Below, piece by piece: positions 10,552 through 20,399 of a DNA stretch of 64,000 nt. The DNA lies in assembly GCA_009869945.1 (NCBI GenBank), contig WIXG01000259.1:1-64000 (forward strand), written 5' to 3'. The translations under genes and the position numbers were made by a program. The notes under the pieces were generated by a model. The model saw only the letters and a program-made list of their open reading frames with translations, did no database searches and was not told the DNA's origin. Positions within the stretch are counted from its first letter, which is position 1, and the number at the start of each line of letters is the position of its first letter. This stretch comes from Mesaphorura yosii (taxonomy: Eukaryota; Arthropoda; Collembola; Poduromorpha; Tullbergiidae).

Positions 10552-11266
10552 ATGTGAGAATTTGAGTCAAGAGTCGTGAGTCAACTCAGTCAACCCGTGA
10601 GAGTTCGTATTCATAAATAAGATTTATTACTCGCGAAATGTTGGCAGTTCATTGTTCTATGAATCATTGCAATATTAAGTGCTAATTGTAAGACAAATAT
10701 GTGAGTAAGTTTTACACATAGTTTATATAAATAAAGCATATATCAACGCAACGTGTCAGGAATGTCCACTCGTCCCATCCATTTTTTGGGGATTTCTCAT
10801 TTTCTGGGGAAGTTAATTCTCCAGAATTTGTATTTGCATAATTTATTGTCACAAACGCCGTAAAATGCAGCACACGCTCGGCTCGACGGTGTGATTCATC
10901 CAGCAGTTCAGTAATTAATACTGTAAGATCAGCACTGTTAACACATTTGCAATTTGGCTCTTGCTGACATAAATGATGTATGAGGTCTGCCATTCCGGTT
11001 TTGCCCACGTTGCTCGTCTGCTCTGTTCGTATCGTAAACTGGTATCGTAGTAATCGTATCGTAATTTTGTCGTTGTCCAAGTTCACGCTGAGTAATTGTC
11101 GTTTTGCTGAATACTGAGCACAAGGTCTATGCTACGAGCGACAGGTGAGTGTGTGTGCGAATGCAATTGCAATGCGAGAATGAGAATATGAGTGAACTCA
11201 AGGTCGACTATCCTGTCAGGCTGTCAGGCGTGTTGATCTTGATCGGCGGCATGGGTTCTTGGACTG
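10552..11266. other. Intergenic stretch upstream of the serine protease
   Basis: AT-rich, with no supported gene. A 124-codon minus frame at 10712-11086 has no recognisable domain. The right end leads into the TATA element of the protease gene. Confidence 0.5.
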
Positions 11267-11273
11267 TATAAAA
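11267..11273 (+). promoter_or_regulatory. TATA box of the serine protease gene
   Basis: TATAAAA at 11267-11273 lies about 30 bp upstream of the probable start of transcription around 11297 and about 135 bp before the first coding ATG at 11404. Confidence 0.55.
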
Positions 11274-11403
11274 CTGGTCGCAGACGGCGCAGTTGTACCA
11301 ATCAACATCAACCAATCTCCGGTTCACCCTTGCGTGCTCCACGCATTGACATTCGTTCTGTCCAAATGCTAAGCCGATTCAGCATAACTCACCGTCATCC
11401 GAA

Positions 11404-13016
11404 ATGTCGCTGTCGAATATTTCTATGTTGGCGATCGGAGGCCCGGGTCCAGGCTACATTCCTTTGATCGGTCGAGGTAAGTTTCACGTGTAATTTCGTG
11501 AAGCCGTGCTTTCCAAAAACTAAGCACTGCATGCTTATGGCTCAATTTCAGGAGCGCAAGTCCCCAAAATTGAGGACATGCCGTACATGGCGCAAATACG
11601 AGTCGAGGAAGACCAGTTCAACTGTGGAGGCACCGTGCTGAACGCCCTGCTTGTCCTGACCGCGGCTCACTGCACGTATTACCCTTTCCCCAGCCACACC
11701 GTCGAACGCCCGATTTCTTCGCTGAGCGTGGCCGTCGGTAGCCTGAAGGTCGAACTGGGTGCCGGTGTCCAAATAAGAAAAGTTGAGCGCATCATTAACG
11801 TCAATCCGAAGTACAATCCGCACAAACTGCTGATTACAAACGATATCGTGATACTCCAGCTGAGTTCCCCGCTGGAATTCAACGATCGAGTTAAGCCAGT
11901 GGAGCTGATGAACATTGAACCAAGAGTTGGTGAGTTGGGCTCAAAAATTGCAGATCACAGCCAAGAAGCAGCTCGAGGTTGTTATTAATTTGATGTGCAC
12001 GCTCTGCAGGACACGCGCAGATTTATGGCTGGGGCGCCACAGAGCATGACAGGCCTTCGGCGACCCTTCTTACGTCAACCATCAGACTCATGCCTGCACA
12101 AAGATGCCGAGAAGCCTTTGGCGGGTATTCGGACTACTTTCCACAAGAAATGCTTTGCGGGCGCGGCGAAGACAACTCGACGTCTTGCTCAGGCGATTCG
12201 GGCTCTCCACTCTTCTGTCTTGACCACCCGCCCAGACTCTGTGGCCTCACATCGTTTGGCGAGAAAAAATCCTGCTCCCAGCTTGAGAAACCAATTGTGT
12301 ACGTGAACGTATTTTATCACCTGCGATGGATCCGAAGCGTGATTGCTGAGCATGACGTTAAGAAAGGAAAAAGTTCATGCGCGGCTAAAGAATTTCAGTG
12401 CACCAACGGAAAATGCGTTGCAAAAAGTTGGGTTTGCGACTCCGAAGATGACTGCGGAGACTTTTCGGACGAGGAGGGCTGTGGACCAGTTCAAAAGAAG
12501 CCAAAGTATGGGCTAGAGCCACCAACGCCTAGTCCACGTCCAATTCGACCGACCCCGGTTTATGATCCGCCTATGTTTGAAAAGATTCCGAATGTCACTC
12601 CACGTCCGCCGATTCACACACCCGCAAATTATTTCCAGTGCACAGAGAAAACAATTTCCGGCCATCAAGTCTGTGATGGGATCATCGACTGCATAAACGG
12701 AGCTGACGAGTACGGCTGCTTTGGCTGCCCACAGAATCAAGTCGCGTGCGGTGGGCGGTGCCACCAAGCCAGTGAGCTCTGCTACTTTCAGTACGGGGAC
12801 TCCGAATATCAGTACGGAACGTTCTTCGGCACCTGCACCCGAACATTCCGAGACTGGAGCTTCGGCTACACGCGAAACACAGTGCGGAAGTGTGATCGGC
12901 AGCAGTACTGCGAGCGTGGGTTCCGATGCATTCGATGTACAATCGAAGTAAAGTGCAGTGGCAATTGCCGGAGCAGCCTCGAAGTCTGTGATATGAAAAA
13001 AAGATTGCGGGGCTGA
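11404..13016 (+). CDS. Trypsin-like serine protease with LDL-receptor class A repeats
   Basis: Three exons (11404-11476, 11552-11929, 12010-13016), both introns phase 1, give about 485 residues. The chymotrypsin-fold triad is complete: His in LTAAHC, Asp in NDIVILQL and Ser in CSGDSGSPL. The mature N-terminus would start near LIGRGAQVPKIEDMPYMAQI, where most relatives have IVGG. The catalytic domain is followed by an LDLa module (CAAKEFQCTNGKCVAKSWVC then DSEDDCGDFSDEEGC), a Pro-rich linker, a second shorter LDLa-like module (VCDGIIDCINGADEYGC) and further cysteine-rich sequence. Having LDLa after the protease domain is unusual; in most mosaic proteases it comes first. No signal peptide is visible on the 24-residue first exon, so an upstream exon may be missing. 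The likely role is an extracellular proteolytic cascade or digestion. Confidence 0.85.
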
Positions 13017-13966
13017 GGACAATTTATTGATTTTAGCTCACAAATGCATTTTATTTTTGTACAAATCTCATATTTAATTTGCTCAGCACTATTAAAACAC
13101 GCATTTAGTATGTCGGCGATTTCAATCAGTAACTAGTAAATCATTTCCATTACAAGTTCACGGGAAAGATGGTCATGACTCTCCTTTATTCGCTTGTATT
13201 TTGTGTCAGTTTCGTTCATTGGTTGTTAGTGCTCCCCGTGCCACTCCACAGTTCGAAGCTACGACAGATGATAGCTTGATGAGGGGCAAGTAGACGCAAG
13301 TACAGTGTAGTAAATAGATTCGGGTCTGCGCAAAGAGATGAGCTAATTCAAGGTCGGTCTTTCTTTTGGCGGCAAGGTCTTTCGTAGTTTCCCTTTGTTC
13401 AGCGTCCTCTTGTAAACGGGATGCTTTTTTCTGAGTCGACCAGCCTCCAGCGTTCTGTGTTCATTGTAAGATTCTTGTGAACTTGCCAAAGCTCGAATAT
13501 TTTTGAAAATCTTGTGCCGCCCCCTTTGGTCCAATCCAACCGTGTGAATTTCCTCTGAATCGAACCCTGCCAATTTAATGTCTCTTTTATGAGTTTCTCT
13601 ATCGATTTTAAAACGTCTGCAAACTGACTAGCTCGTGTTGGGCAGAACTAGAAGTTTGAGCTCAGCGAATACCGAGTCCCAATGTCATGAAATGTTCGGT
13701 AGCCTCATTCAATTTTTATTCAATTTGAGTCAGACTCAGGCGCATTGAAGGCGGAATGAATTGAGTGGTAAATCCCCACACTGGCCACAAATGAGATGAA
13801 TTAGGGCAATTAATTCCCGTGTACTTAATTTGCGGCAGCAGTTTCCCTCAACTGAAAGACTCCAACAGTTCTATAGCAGCGAAAACGTGTTGTCCTCATT
13901 TCACTCTCTATTCTGATCGATTCGCATTGAGAGAGTGAGGCGAAAGTTGCCGTGCCAATTTGCGGA
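13017..13966. other. Intergenic stretch between protease and decarboxylase
   Basis: No supported gene. A 76-codon basic minus frame at 13343-13573 shows no domain. The last 150 bp form the 5' flank of the decarboxylase, without an obvious TATA box. Confidence 0.5.
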
Positions 13967-16900
13967 ATGAAGTCTGCAGGGCAAAGGCACAAATTTTCGT
14001 GTTTTCGGGGTGCTTCTAGTTCTTGTTTGCTTTTGATGTTGACACTCGTTCGGAGTGCCGAACACCGAGCAGATGGCAGCCCGCCTACGCCTCCGCCGGA
14101 CCCTCCGTCCTCGCAGGTGCCCTGGTTCGCGTCCAGCCCCATCCGCGCCAAGCACAAAAAGTTTTTGCGAGGCGTCATCAAGACTCTACTGCGAGATGCG
14201 GTTTTCTTCAACGAAGTGGGTAGCAAAACGGGGCCGACGCGTTGGCAGAACCCAGAGGCTCTCACCCTGGCCTTCGGCTCAGATCTGACCCTTGGGGAAG
14301 AGGGAACAAACCACAAGAAGCTGCTGCGCATCATTCGGAAGGTGATCCGATTCAGCCCCAAGCCCTCCCATCGCTACATGCTCGACGCCCGGATCGCGGG
14401 CCTGAATCCGTACGCGCTGGCCGGTGACTTTGTGGCGGCCACCGTGAATGGCAACGGAGCGCTGTATTACCTCGCCCCCGTCTTTGTCCTCATTGAGCTT
14501 CAGGTCGTACGACGCCTTGGTGTGCTGTTCCGGTGGCCCGAAGGGGAAGTGGATGGAATTAGCACTGCTGGAGCCGGGGTGTCCAACTCGATGGCCGTCA
14601 CACTCGCCCTCCAGGCAAAGTACCCCAACTTGAAGGAGCAAGGTCTGGGTGGAGAAGGTGTCGGCAAAGGCTACCCTACCGTCGTCCTTTTCGTGTCGGA
14701 GCACTCGCCCGTGCCGTGGACGAAAGCAGCTCTTTACCAAGGGGTGGGGACCCGTCGCGTGGTCAAGGTGCGGACGGATCCCACTACAGGGCGAATGGAC
14801 GTGGGTCACCTCCAGGCACGCATCAGGGCCACAAGGAAAAATGGACTGGTGCCATTCATGGTAGTGGGAACGGCGGGCAACCCGACCACCGGTGCCATTG
14901 ATCCGCTCTCGTCCTTGGCGGCTGTTTGCAAGGAGCACGGCTTGTGGTTCCACGTGGACGCAGAGATGGGCGGCGGTCTCGCGTTCAGTCCCCGCCACGG
15001 AGCCAAAGGACGGCTCCGGGGAATCCAGCATGCAGACTCCGTCACGTTCAGCGCTTGGATGCTCGCGGCGCCCTACGTGTCGTCCCTGCTCCTTGTGAGG
15101 GGGCCCCGGGCTCCCGACGGCCAGGGACGCTTGCAAAGTGCCTTCGGGACCCACTGGCACGGCCTATTTGACACGTTGGGGGCACTGTACAACACCAGCT
15201 ACGACACGGGGGACTCGACAGTCCAGGCGAGTCGACGGATGGAGATTGCCAAGCTCTGGTACGCATGGAGGGGACACGGCGACGCGGGGCTCGCGTCCCT
15301 CGTGGAGATGCAATTGGAGACAGCAGCCCAGCTTGTGAAGGAGGTCCAGGTCCGAGCCAAGAAGCGGTGGGGATTTCGGCTCGTGTACTCCGATCAGAAG
15401 CAGCCAGACGTTCCTCTGGTACCTTTCTACTACATCCCTAAGCGGCTCAGGCGCCTGGTAGAGGGCAGTACCAAATTTGCTGCCGCAGTCAGCGCTGTCA
15501 CTACGCAGGTGCGGAAGGAGCTTCTCAAACAGAATTTAGCGAGGCTGAGCGTTGCTTCGTTCTTGGGAGACGCTACAATGCCGGGCTTTTTCCAAGTTTC
15601 TCTTACAAACGCCGTACTTGTCCCGGCCGACCTTCGCTACATTCTTGACCTCATTGCAGCAGTGGCAGAGCACGTGTCCACGAACCCGTCAGAGCCGTAC
15701 AACCAGCACAGAGAGGGAGCTCCTCAACCCCCGCTGAGAGACTCCCCAGAAGGAATTCCGGACGTGAATTCGCCCATACGCGCTCTCCATGCTCAATTTT
15801 TCAGGGATACGTTTGCTCTCCTCCTAGATCGAGGGATATTTTGGCATCGGAGCGATAACCCCTTTGAATTCATGCACCCCGAGGATTTGGAAGACACTAA
15901 GGAGCTTCAGCTCGGGTTTCCCGCCCCTCGTGTTACACATGAAGACCTCTTGTCAGAGTTTAGTGTTGCCCTCAAGCTTTCTCCACACCGGGGCCACCCC
16001 TATTTCTTCTGGCAGCTCCTTGGTGGCATGGATCCATACACCCTCGCGGCCGATTGGATCGCCTCCGCCCTCTCCACGCCAATGATTTCTTACGAGGAGA
16101 GCCCCGTTTTTACCCTCATGGAACGCGAGGTCCTGAAAGCTCTGCGTCTCCGTGTGTTTGGCTCCCCCAGTGGGGACGGGGTGATCACAGACGGAGGGTC
16201 GATGACGAATCAAATGGCGATTCAGCTCGCGTTACACACCAGAGCGCCACTCGTGCGCAACAAAGGGCTACATGGAGTGCTGGGCGCCCCGTCCGCTGGT
16301 GCAGGGCAACACCCCCGATTCGTGGGCTACATGTCGCGTGACGCGCACTACGCCACCCCAAAGGGCTTCATTCTCCAGAATCTGGGTAACACCAGCCTCG
16401 TGCTAGTCAATTCGGGCGCGCGAGGTCGAATGAGTCCCAAAGCGCTGGAGGCAGCCGTTTTGGCGAGCCTCGCCAAGGGCGACGTGCCCTTTTTCGTGTG
16501 CATGACGACGGGGACGACGGTCTACGGCGCCATCGACTCGGTCGCCTCCATCGTGCGCATCTGCGTCAAGTACGGGCTGTGGTGTCATGTCGACGGAATG
16601 GTTGGAGGTCTGTTGACGCTTTCGGACGCCAATCGTGGGCTTTTGCGGGGCGTGGCTGGAGTTGACTCCTTCGCCACGGACCTGCACAAGCTGATGGGGG
16701 CCACCAACGTGGGAGGAGTGCTTATCACCAAACGGGTGGGCCTTTTTCGAGCCGTCTTCGGTCTCCGGAAGGGCGAAACGTCCGAATCGGCGCTTCCGTG
16801 GGCGCTGTACAACGCGGAGCAATGGGACGACGGCCGCAACCATTGGCAAGTCGACAAGCGGAACAACGTGTTTAAGTTTTGGTTGCTGTGGAAGGCCAAG

Positions 16901-17347
16901 GGGAGGCGGGGTTGGGAAGCTCACGTTAATCTCAATATGGAGCACTCTGCCTACCTTCAGCAACAGCTGCGAGAGCGGGAGGCGTTGGGCTTCCAACTCG
17001 TGATCCCCGCCTATGACTTGACCAACGTTTGCTTTTGGTATGTGCCCAGCGCCCTGCGGACCTCGGGCCTCGATCCAAACTCGGCCGAGTACACAGAGCG
17101 GCTGAGCGCTGTCTCGTACGGGCTGGAGGAGGTGCTGACGCTGAACGGCGTCATGAACATTGTCGCTCAGCAAAGGTTCTTTGGGGTCGGGGCGGCCTTT
17201 CTCAAGTTTGTCGTCATGGATTCGGCCGCGTTTACGCAAGCGGATGTTAAATACCTTCTGGATGCACTGGCGTACTGGGGCGAACATTTGGACAGTGACA
17301 GCCTGCGCGCAAAATACACCAACGTCACCTGTCGCCCGTGGATCTGA
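13967..17347 (+). CDS. Secreted tandem PLP-dependent decarboxylase (two group II domains fused)
   Basis: A single exon of 1126 residues from ATG 13967 (an earlier in-frame GTG is discarded). A leader (SSSCLLLMLTLVRSA) precedes a Pro-rich spacer and two full-length group II pyridoxal-phosphate decarboxylase domains, each about 500 residues, related to the glutamate/cysteine-sulfinate decarboxylase branch. Domain 2 keeps the PLP-binding Lys (Lys908, DLHKLMG), the ring-stacking His (His794, DAHYATPKG), the cofactor Asp (Asp876, HVDG) and a GGSMTNQ motif. Domain 1 keeps His246 and Asp331 (HVDAEMGG) but has SAWML where NPHKM is usual, so Met365 replaces the Schiff-base Lys; it should not catalyse. 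Family enzymes are cytosolic single-domain homodimers. A secreted fusion could fold as an intramolecular dimer with one active half. The gene is GC-rich and intronless beside intron-bearing neighbours, suggesting a retrocopy or transfer. Confidence 0.85.
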   Translation: MKSAGQRHKFSCFRGASSSCLLLMLTLVRSAEHRADGSPPTPPPDPPSSQVPWFASSPIRAKHKKFLRGVIKTLLRDAVFFNEVGSKTGPTRWQNPEALTLAFGSDLTLGEEGTNHKKLLRIIRKVIRFSPKPSHRYMLDARIAGLNPYALAGDFVAATVNGNGALYYLAPVFVLIELQVVRRLGVLFRWPEGEVDGISTAGAGVSNSMAVTLALQAKYPNLKEQGLGGEGVGKGYPTVVLFVSEHSPVPWTKAALYQGVGTRRVVKVRTDPTTGRMDVGHLQARIRATRKNGLVPFMVVGTAGNPTTGAIDPLSSLAAVCKEHGLWFHVDAEMGGGLAFSPRHGAKGRLRGIQHADSVTFSAWMLAAPYVSSLLLVRGPRAPDGQGRLQSAFGTHWHGLFDTLGALYNTSYDTGDSTVQASRRMEIAKLWYAWRGHGDAGLASLVEMQLETAAQLVKEVQVRAKKRWGFRLVYSDQKQPDVPLVPFYYIPKRLRRLVEGSTKFAAAVSAVTTQVRKELLKQNLARLSVASFLGDATMPGFFQVSLTNAVLVPADLRYILDLIAAVAEHVSTNPSEPYNQHREGAPQPPLRDSPEGIPDVNSPIRALHAQFFRDTFALLLDRGIFWHRSDNPFEFMHPEDLEDTKELQLGFPAPRVTHEDLLSEFSVALKLSPHRGHPYFFWQLLGGMDPYTLAADWIASALSTPMISYEESPVFTLMEREVLKALRLRVFGSPSGDGVITDGGSMTNQMAIQLALHTRAPLVRNKGLHGVLGAPSAGAGQHPRFVGYMSRDAHYATPKGFILQNLGNTSLVLVNSGARGRMSPKALEAAVLASLAKGDVPFFVCMTTGTTVYGAIDSVASIVRICVKYGLWCHVDGMVGGLLTLSDANRGLLRGVAGVDSFATDLHKLMGATNVGGVLITKRVGLFRAVFGLRKGETSESALPWALYNAEQWDDGRNHWQVDKRNNVFKFWLLWKAKGRRGWEAHVNLNMEHSAYLQQQLREREALGFQLVIPAYDLTNVCFWYVPSALRTSGLDPNSAEYTERLSAVSYGLEEVLTLNGVMNIVAQQRFFGVGAAFLKFVVMDSAAFTQADVKYLLDALAYWGEHLDSDSLRAKYTNVTCRPWI

Positions 17348-17884
17348 TTCTGGCGTGATGGCAGCTCTGCATGTTTTTAGGTAGTTTGATGTACTTTTCT
17401 CACTTGTAATGTTGATCATGTTGGAAATTGGTATAAGGCAATAAGGTATAAAACTTGAGTTGACGATTTCTTGCCGGTGGATTCAATTACTGCCTAATCA
17501 CTAGGACCAACAAAGTCGAGAGGACACTGAATGGGCCGATCCTTCGCTGGAAGAAAGCTGCATATTTAACGAAAACTCGTTTCAAAATTAAGATCCCCAA
17601 ATCCAGGTTATGAAATGCCACATAATTGGACGCCACACTCCACAACTCGGCCGTTTGTCTACGTGACTGGCACGGGTCCAGTTTCTTTTCGTTCTAGACC
17701 GAAATTGGAATCTTTCTTCTTCTTTCTAAACTTGTCTTGCTCTCGCTTGCTCCTTCCAAACAAGTTTCATCTCGTAATTGTCCGAACTTGTCGCGGTCAC
17801 TGCTGCAGTCGTTGACCATGTTTGAGACGGGAGTGTTTGAATACCTGGAGATTTACGACCACCACAATCAGTTCAGTGCCGCTA
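17348..17884. other. Intergenic spacer
   Basis: Contains the 3' flank of the decarboxylase and the decayed tail of the NB-ARC gene. No coding frame with a recognisable motif was found. Confidence 0.5.
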
Positions 17885-19243
17885 TACCCTTTAAATGCAT
17901 TTTAAATGAATTTCTTTAAGCAGCAAATCCGCCATGACCGTACGTGAATGTTCCTTTCCAAACCGACGCTCCAGTCCTGCTTATACTTTCTTGATGACCC
18001 TGGCAGCTTTTCCGAATTCCCCTATCGTAAAGTATACACGAGCAATGCTTCCCTTACAAATAAACGTGTCCACATCCTCTGGTCCACACACACGCATTCT
18101 TTTCTTGTGAACAAACTTCAGGAGGTCCAGACTCTCGACTAGTCGGGCAGCCAGACGGAGTGCCTCACCTTTGTCCCTCTCACAGCTCAGAACGTTCGGG
18201 TCCAACTCCCCGTACTTCTGCCTAAAGAGTGGAAGGACAGCATCGTACATTTTCAGAGCGCTCGGGTAGTCTTTCATTTGGCAGTACGCCGTTGCGAGTT
18301 CGTCACTCACGAGCAAGTACATGTCACCGGTTCCATTCATGGAGGCTTACGCAGCAAGAATTGACTCCAGAGTTTGAATTGCAACGTTGTACCTTTTCAA
18401 CCTGCGGGAAACTTCCGCCTGTTACAATTTCCAGATCAGCGTCAAGTTATGGACGGCTCCGAAGGCCGACTCGTTCGTGGTCACTGCGGCTCTAACGTGC
18501 GGCTCGAGTTCTGAGAAACTCTCGTACTCAATCAAGTACTGGGCAACACGGCCCAGGCAAAGCATGTACGACTGGCTTTCTTTCAAGATGTCCGGATCCG
18601 TGGCGCGCGGTTGGAGCAGGCGCAGTGCGCCGTGTGAGACACACTCTCTCAGGAATTCTGTGCACGCACGTTTTCCGACCTCCAGCTCGCGATTCAGGGA
18701 GCCAATCAAAGCAAACAGAGTGCTACAGAGGACGCCCAGATCTAGGGTCAGGCCCTGCCCAGGGTTCCTGGTCGTACATAACACGTGCGGACTCCACTCG
18801 TGATCCGGACCCTGGATTCTTGGTTGGAAGAGTTGAAAGTCTGCAAGTTCCTCGATGTTGTCATATATGAACAAGCGCTTCTTGTTTTTCAAAGCGTCAT
18901 AGACGGCGGTCGCCAGAAGCGTTTCGAACGGGGTTTCTACGCCGGCCCCAGGAAAATCCCCGGCTTGGACTCCACCCTCTTCGTGCTTCTTTTTCACGTC
19001 AGGAATATCCACGCCTGAGAGTTTCGCGAGTCGGGTGAATGAGAGAGCCATGGATCCAACAGACTCTCCGTTGATCCAAATCACGTTTCCTCCATAAAAC
19101 TCACTCCGAATGTGCGCGTACGCTCGGGCGAGGGTTGGCTTGCCCACGCCGCTCGGTCCGTAGACAAAGACCACGTGCCCGTGTGCGGCGCTTGACTCAG
19201 TCATGATTGCATGCAGTCGCTCCAACTTCGCCTCACGTCCCAT
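17885..19243 (-). pseudogene. NB-ARC/TPR (STAND ATPase, Apaf-1/NLR-like) gene with in-frame stops
   Basis: Translation from 19243 gives the start of an NB-ARC domain (MGREAKLERL), a Walker A loop (VYGPSGVGKPTLARAY), a kinase-2/Walker B strand (KKRLFIYDNIEE) and an RNBS-like CTTRNPG. Next come tetratricopeptide repeats of the kinesin-light-chain type (DELATAYCQMKDYPSALKMY, ARVYFTIGEFGKAARVIK, RRFGKEHSRTVM). The frame never shifts, yet it is cut by three TAA codons, at 18422-18424, 18347-18349 and 17981-17983, each inside otherwise normal TPR sequence. The Walker A Thr/Ser after the Lys is replaced by Pro, which should prevent Mg-nucleotide binding. Together these suggest a recent pseudogene. 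If intact it would be a signalling ATPase of the innate-immunity or apoptosome type. The TTAG|GACTACTTTATGGG junction just upstream of 19243 looks like a splice acceptor, so an N-terminal exon is expected. Confidence 0.65.
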
Positions 19244-19405
19244 AAAGTAGTCCTAACTTCACCCACTTCAAACCACCTTGTCTCCTTGAAAAGTTTCGCG
19301 ATCCGAGTTTAGAGCTCGAATACTTGAATGTGTCTAGTTTGTAAGAATGAAGAAAGAAAGTCCAGTTTTAATTTAATGAGGTTTAGTTGTGTTTATACAC
19401 AAATC

Positions 19406-19783
19406 TCAGAGCTGTTTACCTGCGATTGTGTCCAGACCGAAAGCACGGAGCACATGAAGCAATTCACGTAGTTGACCTCCGGTGGATGCATTCCAAATTC
19501 GAAGTGTAAGGAGGCAGTGCTCCTCACACTCGGAGGTCTTCTTAGCCAGCAGTCCTTTGACTCTTTTTCCGTCCGCCTTCGAGCTCACAATAGCCTCGAC
19601 GACTAGACCCCACTTTCGCAATGCGACGGGATTTTGAATGATGAGGTCTCGGATTTGGATCAAGTCAGAGTCTGTGAGCTCGTGCTTGTCGACGACGGCC
19701 ATTAGGCTTTGACGCTGTAAGCCAGTAATTTTGCCCAGAATTTGGTTACGAATGTTCTCGGGTTGGAAGGAAATGCTGAACAT
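19406..19783 (-). CDS. Death-fold-like domain exon, probable N-terminus of the NB-ARC gene
   Basis: A 125-residue frame from ATG 19783 with a good context (ACCATG). It is helical and amphipathic throughout: IRNQILGKITGLQRQSLMAV, DSDLIQIRDLIIQNPVALRK, and a C-terminal LRIWNASTGGQLRELLHVLR followed by AFGLDTIAG. The last part, with Trp, Gly-Gly, two Leu-rich helices and a final short helix, resembles the end of a Death domain. A donor (GCAG|GTAAAC) sits in the last codons before the stop, 160 bp upstream of the NB-ARC frame on the same strand. Death or CARD then NB-ARC then repeats is the Apaf-1/NLR order. The phases of this donor (1) and the NB-ARC acceptor (0) do not agree, so the link is inferred, not shown. 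Confidence 0.4.
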   Translation of the reverse strand: MFSISFQPENIRNQILGKITGLQRQSLMAVVDKHELTDSDLIQIRDLIIQNPVALRKWGLVVEAIVSSKADGKRVKGLLAKKTSECEEHCLLTLRIWNASTGGQLRELLHVLRAFGLDTIAGKQL

Positions 19784-20399
19784 GGTTAGGCAAATAACGA
19801 CAAAGTAAAATATCCTGTTTTAATGCGAGCGCTGACGAATAAGTGGCTCAAATGAAGGACGGATGTGAAAAGGGAAATTAACTACACCGCTGTTACACCC
19901 GTTAAAATGACTCAATTTGCCTCGTGTAGAGTTTCCACAGAATTTTCCTGCTTGCAACACCTGTTCACTTAAATGAATGAAATCCCCAATCGTAAAATTA
20001 GCATGGACGGCATGGAGGTAGTTTCCAAGAATCTAAGCACAATGTAATGTAATTTGCTAGGCTAATAAAGGGTCTCATTGTGTAAAGAAATATCTCCTCA
20101 ACCTTGACATTCAACAATAACGTAGGTTTTTGGTCTTTGTCTTGGTGCAAGTGCGTGGACATATGCTACAGCTGCAACCATGGAGCTGTGACTCAGTTGG
20201 GAAATGTCGTTCCTTTCGTAATAATTTAGTTGTTTTTTCCGTTCCAAGCATTTAAGAGCACAATCGGTTTTCAATTATCTTAATGCGTTCGCGTTTATAA
20301 AAAAAAAACAAGGCTTGCAAAAATCTTTAGAAACATTTTCGTCCTGTTCGCTTCGCTTCCCGTTTCTTGACATAGTGACTGTTCACAAACCCGACCGCC
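19784..20399. other. Intergenic spacer, shared promoter region
   Basis: AT-rich, with no supported gene. It lies between the divergent Death-like exon (minus) and an intact Gr (plus). Confidence 0.5.

Noticed and set aside
13343..13573. Basic 76-codon minus frame
   Set aside because: No family resemblance and no promoter; probably chance.
14279..15160. Long minus-strand frame opposite the decarboxylase
   Set aside because: It is a shadow of a GC-rich gene; the plus frame carries the conserved motifs.
16403..17419. 338-codon minus frame opposite decarboxylase domain 2
   Set aside because: Also an antisense shadow; no domain, and its codons mirror the plus-strand gene.
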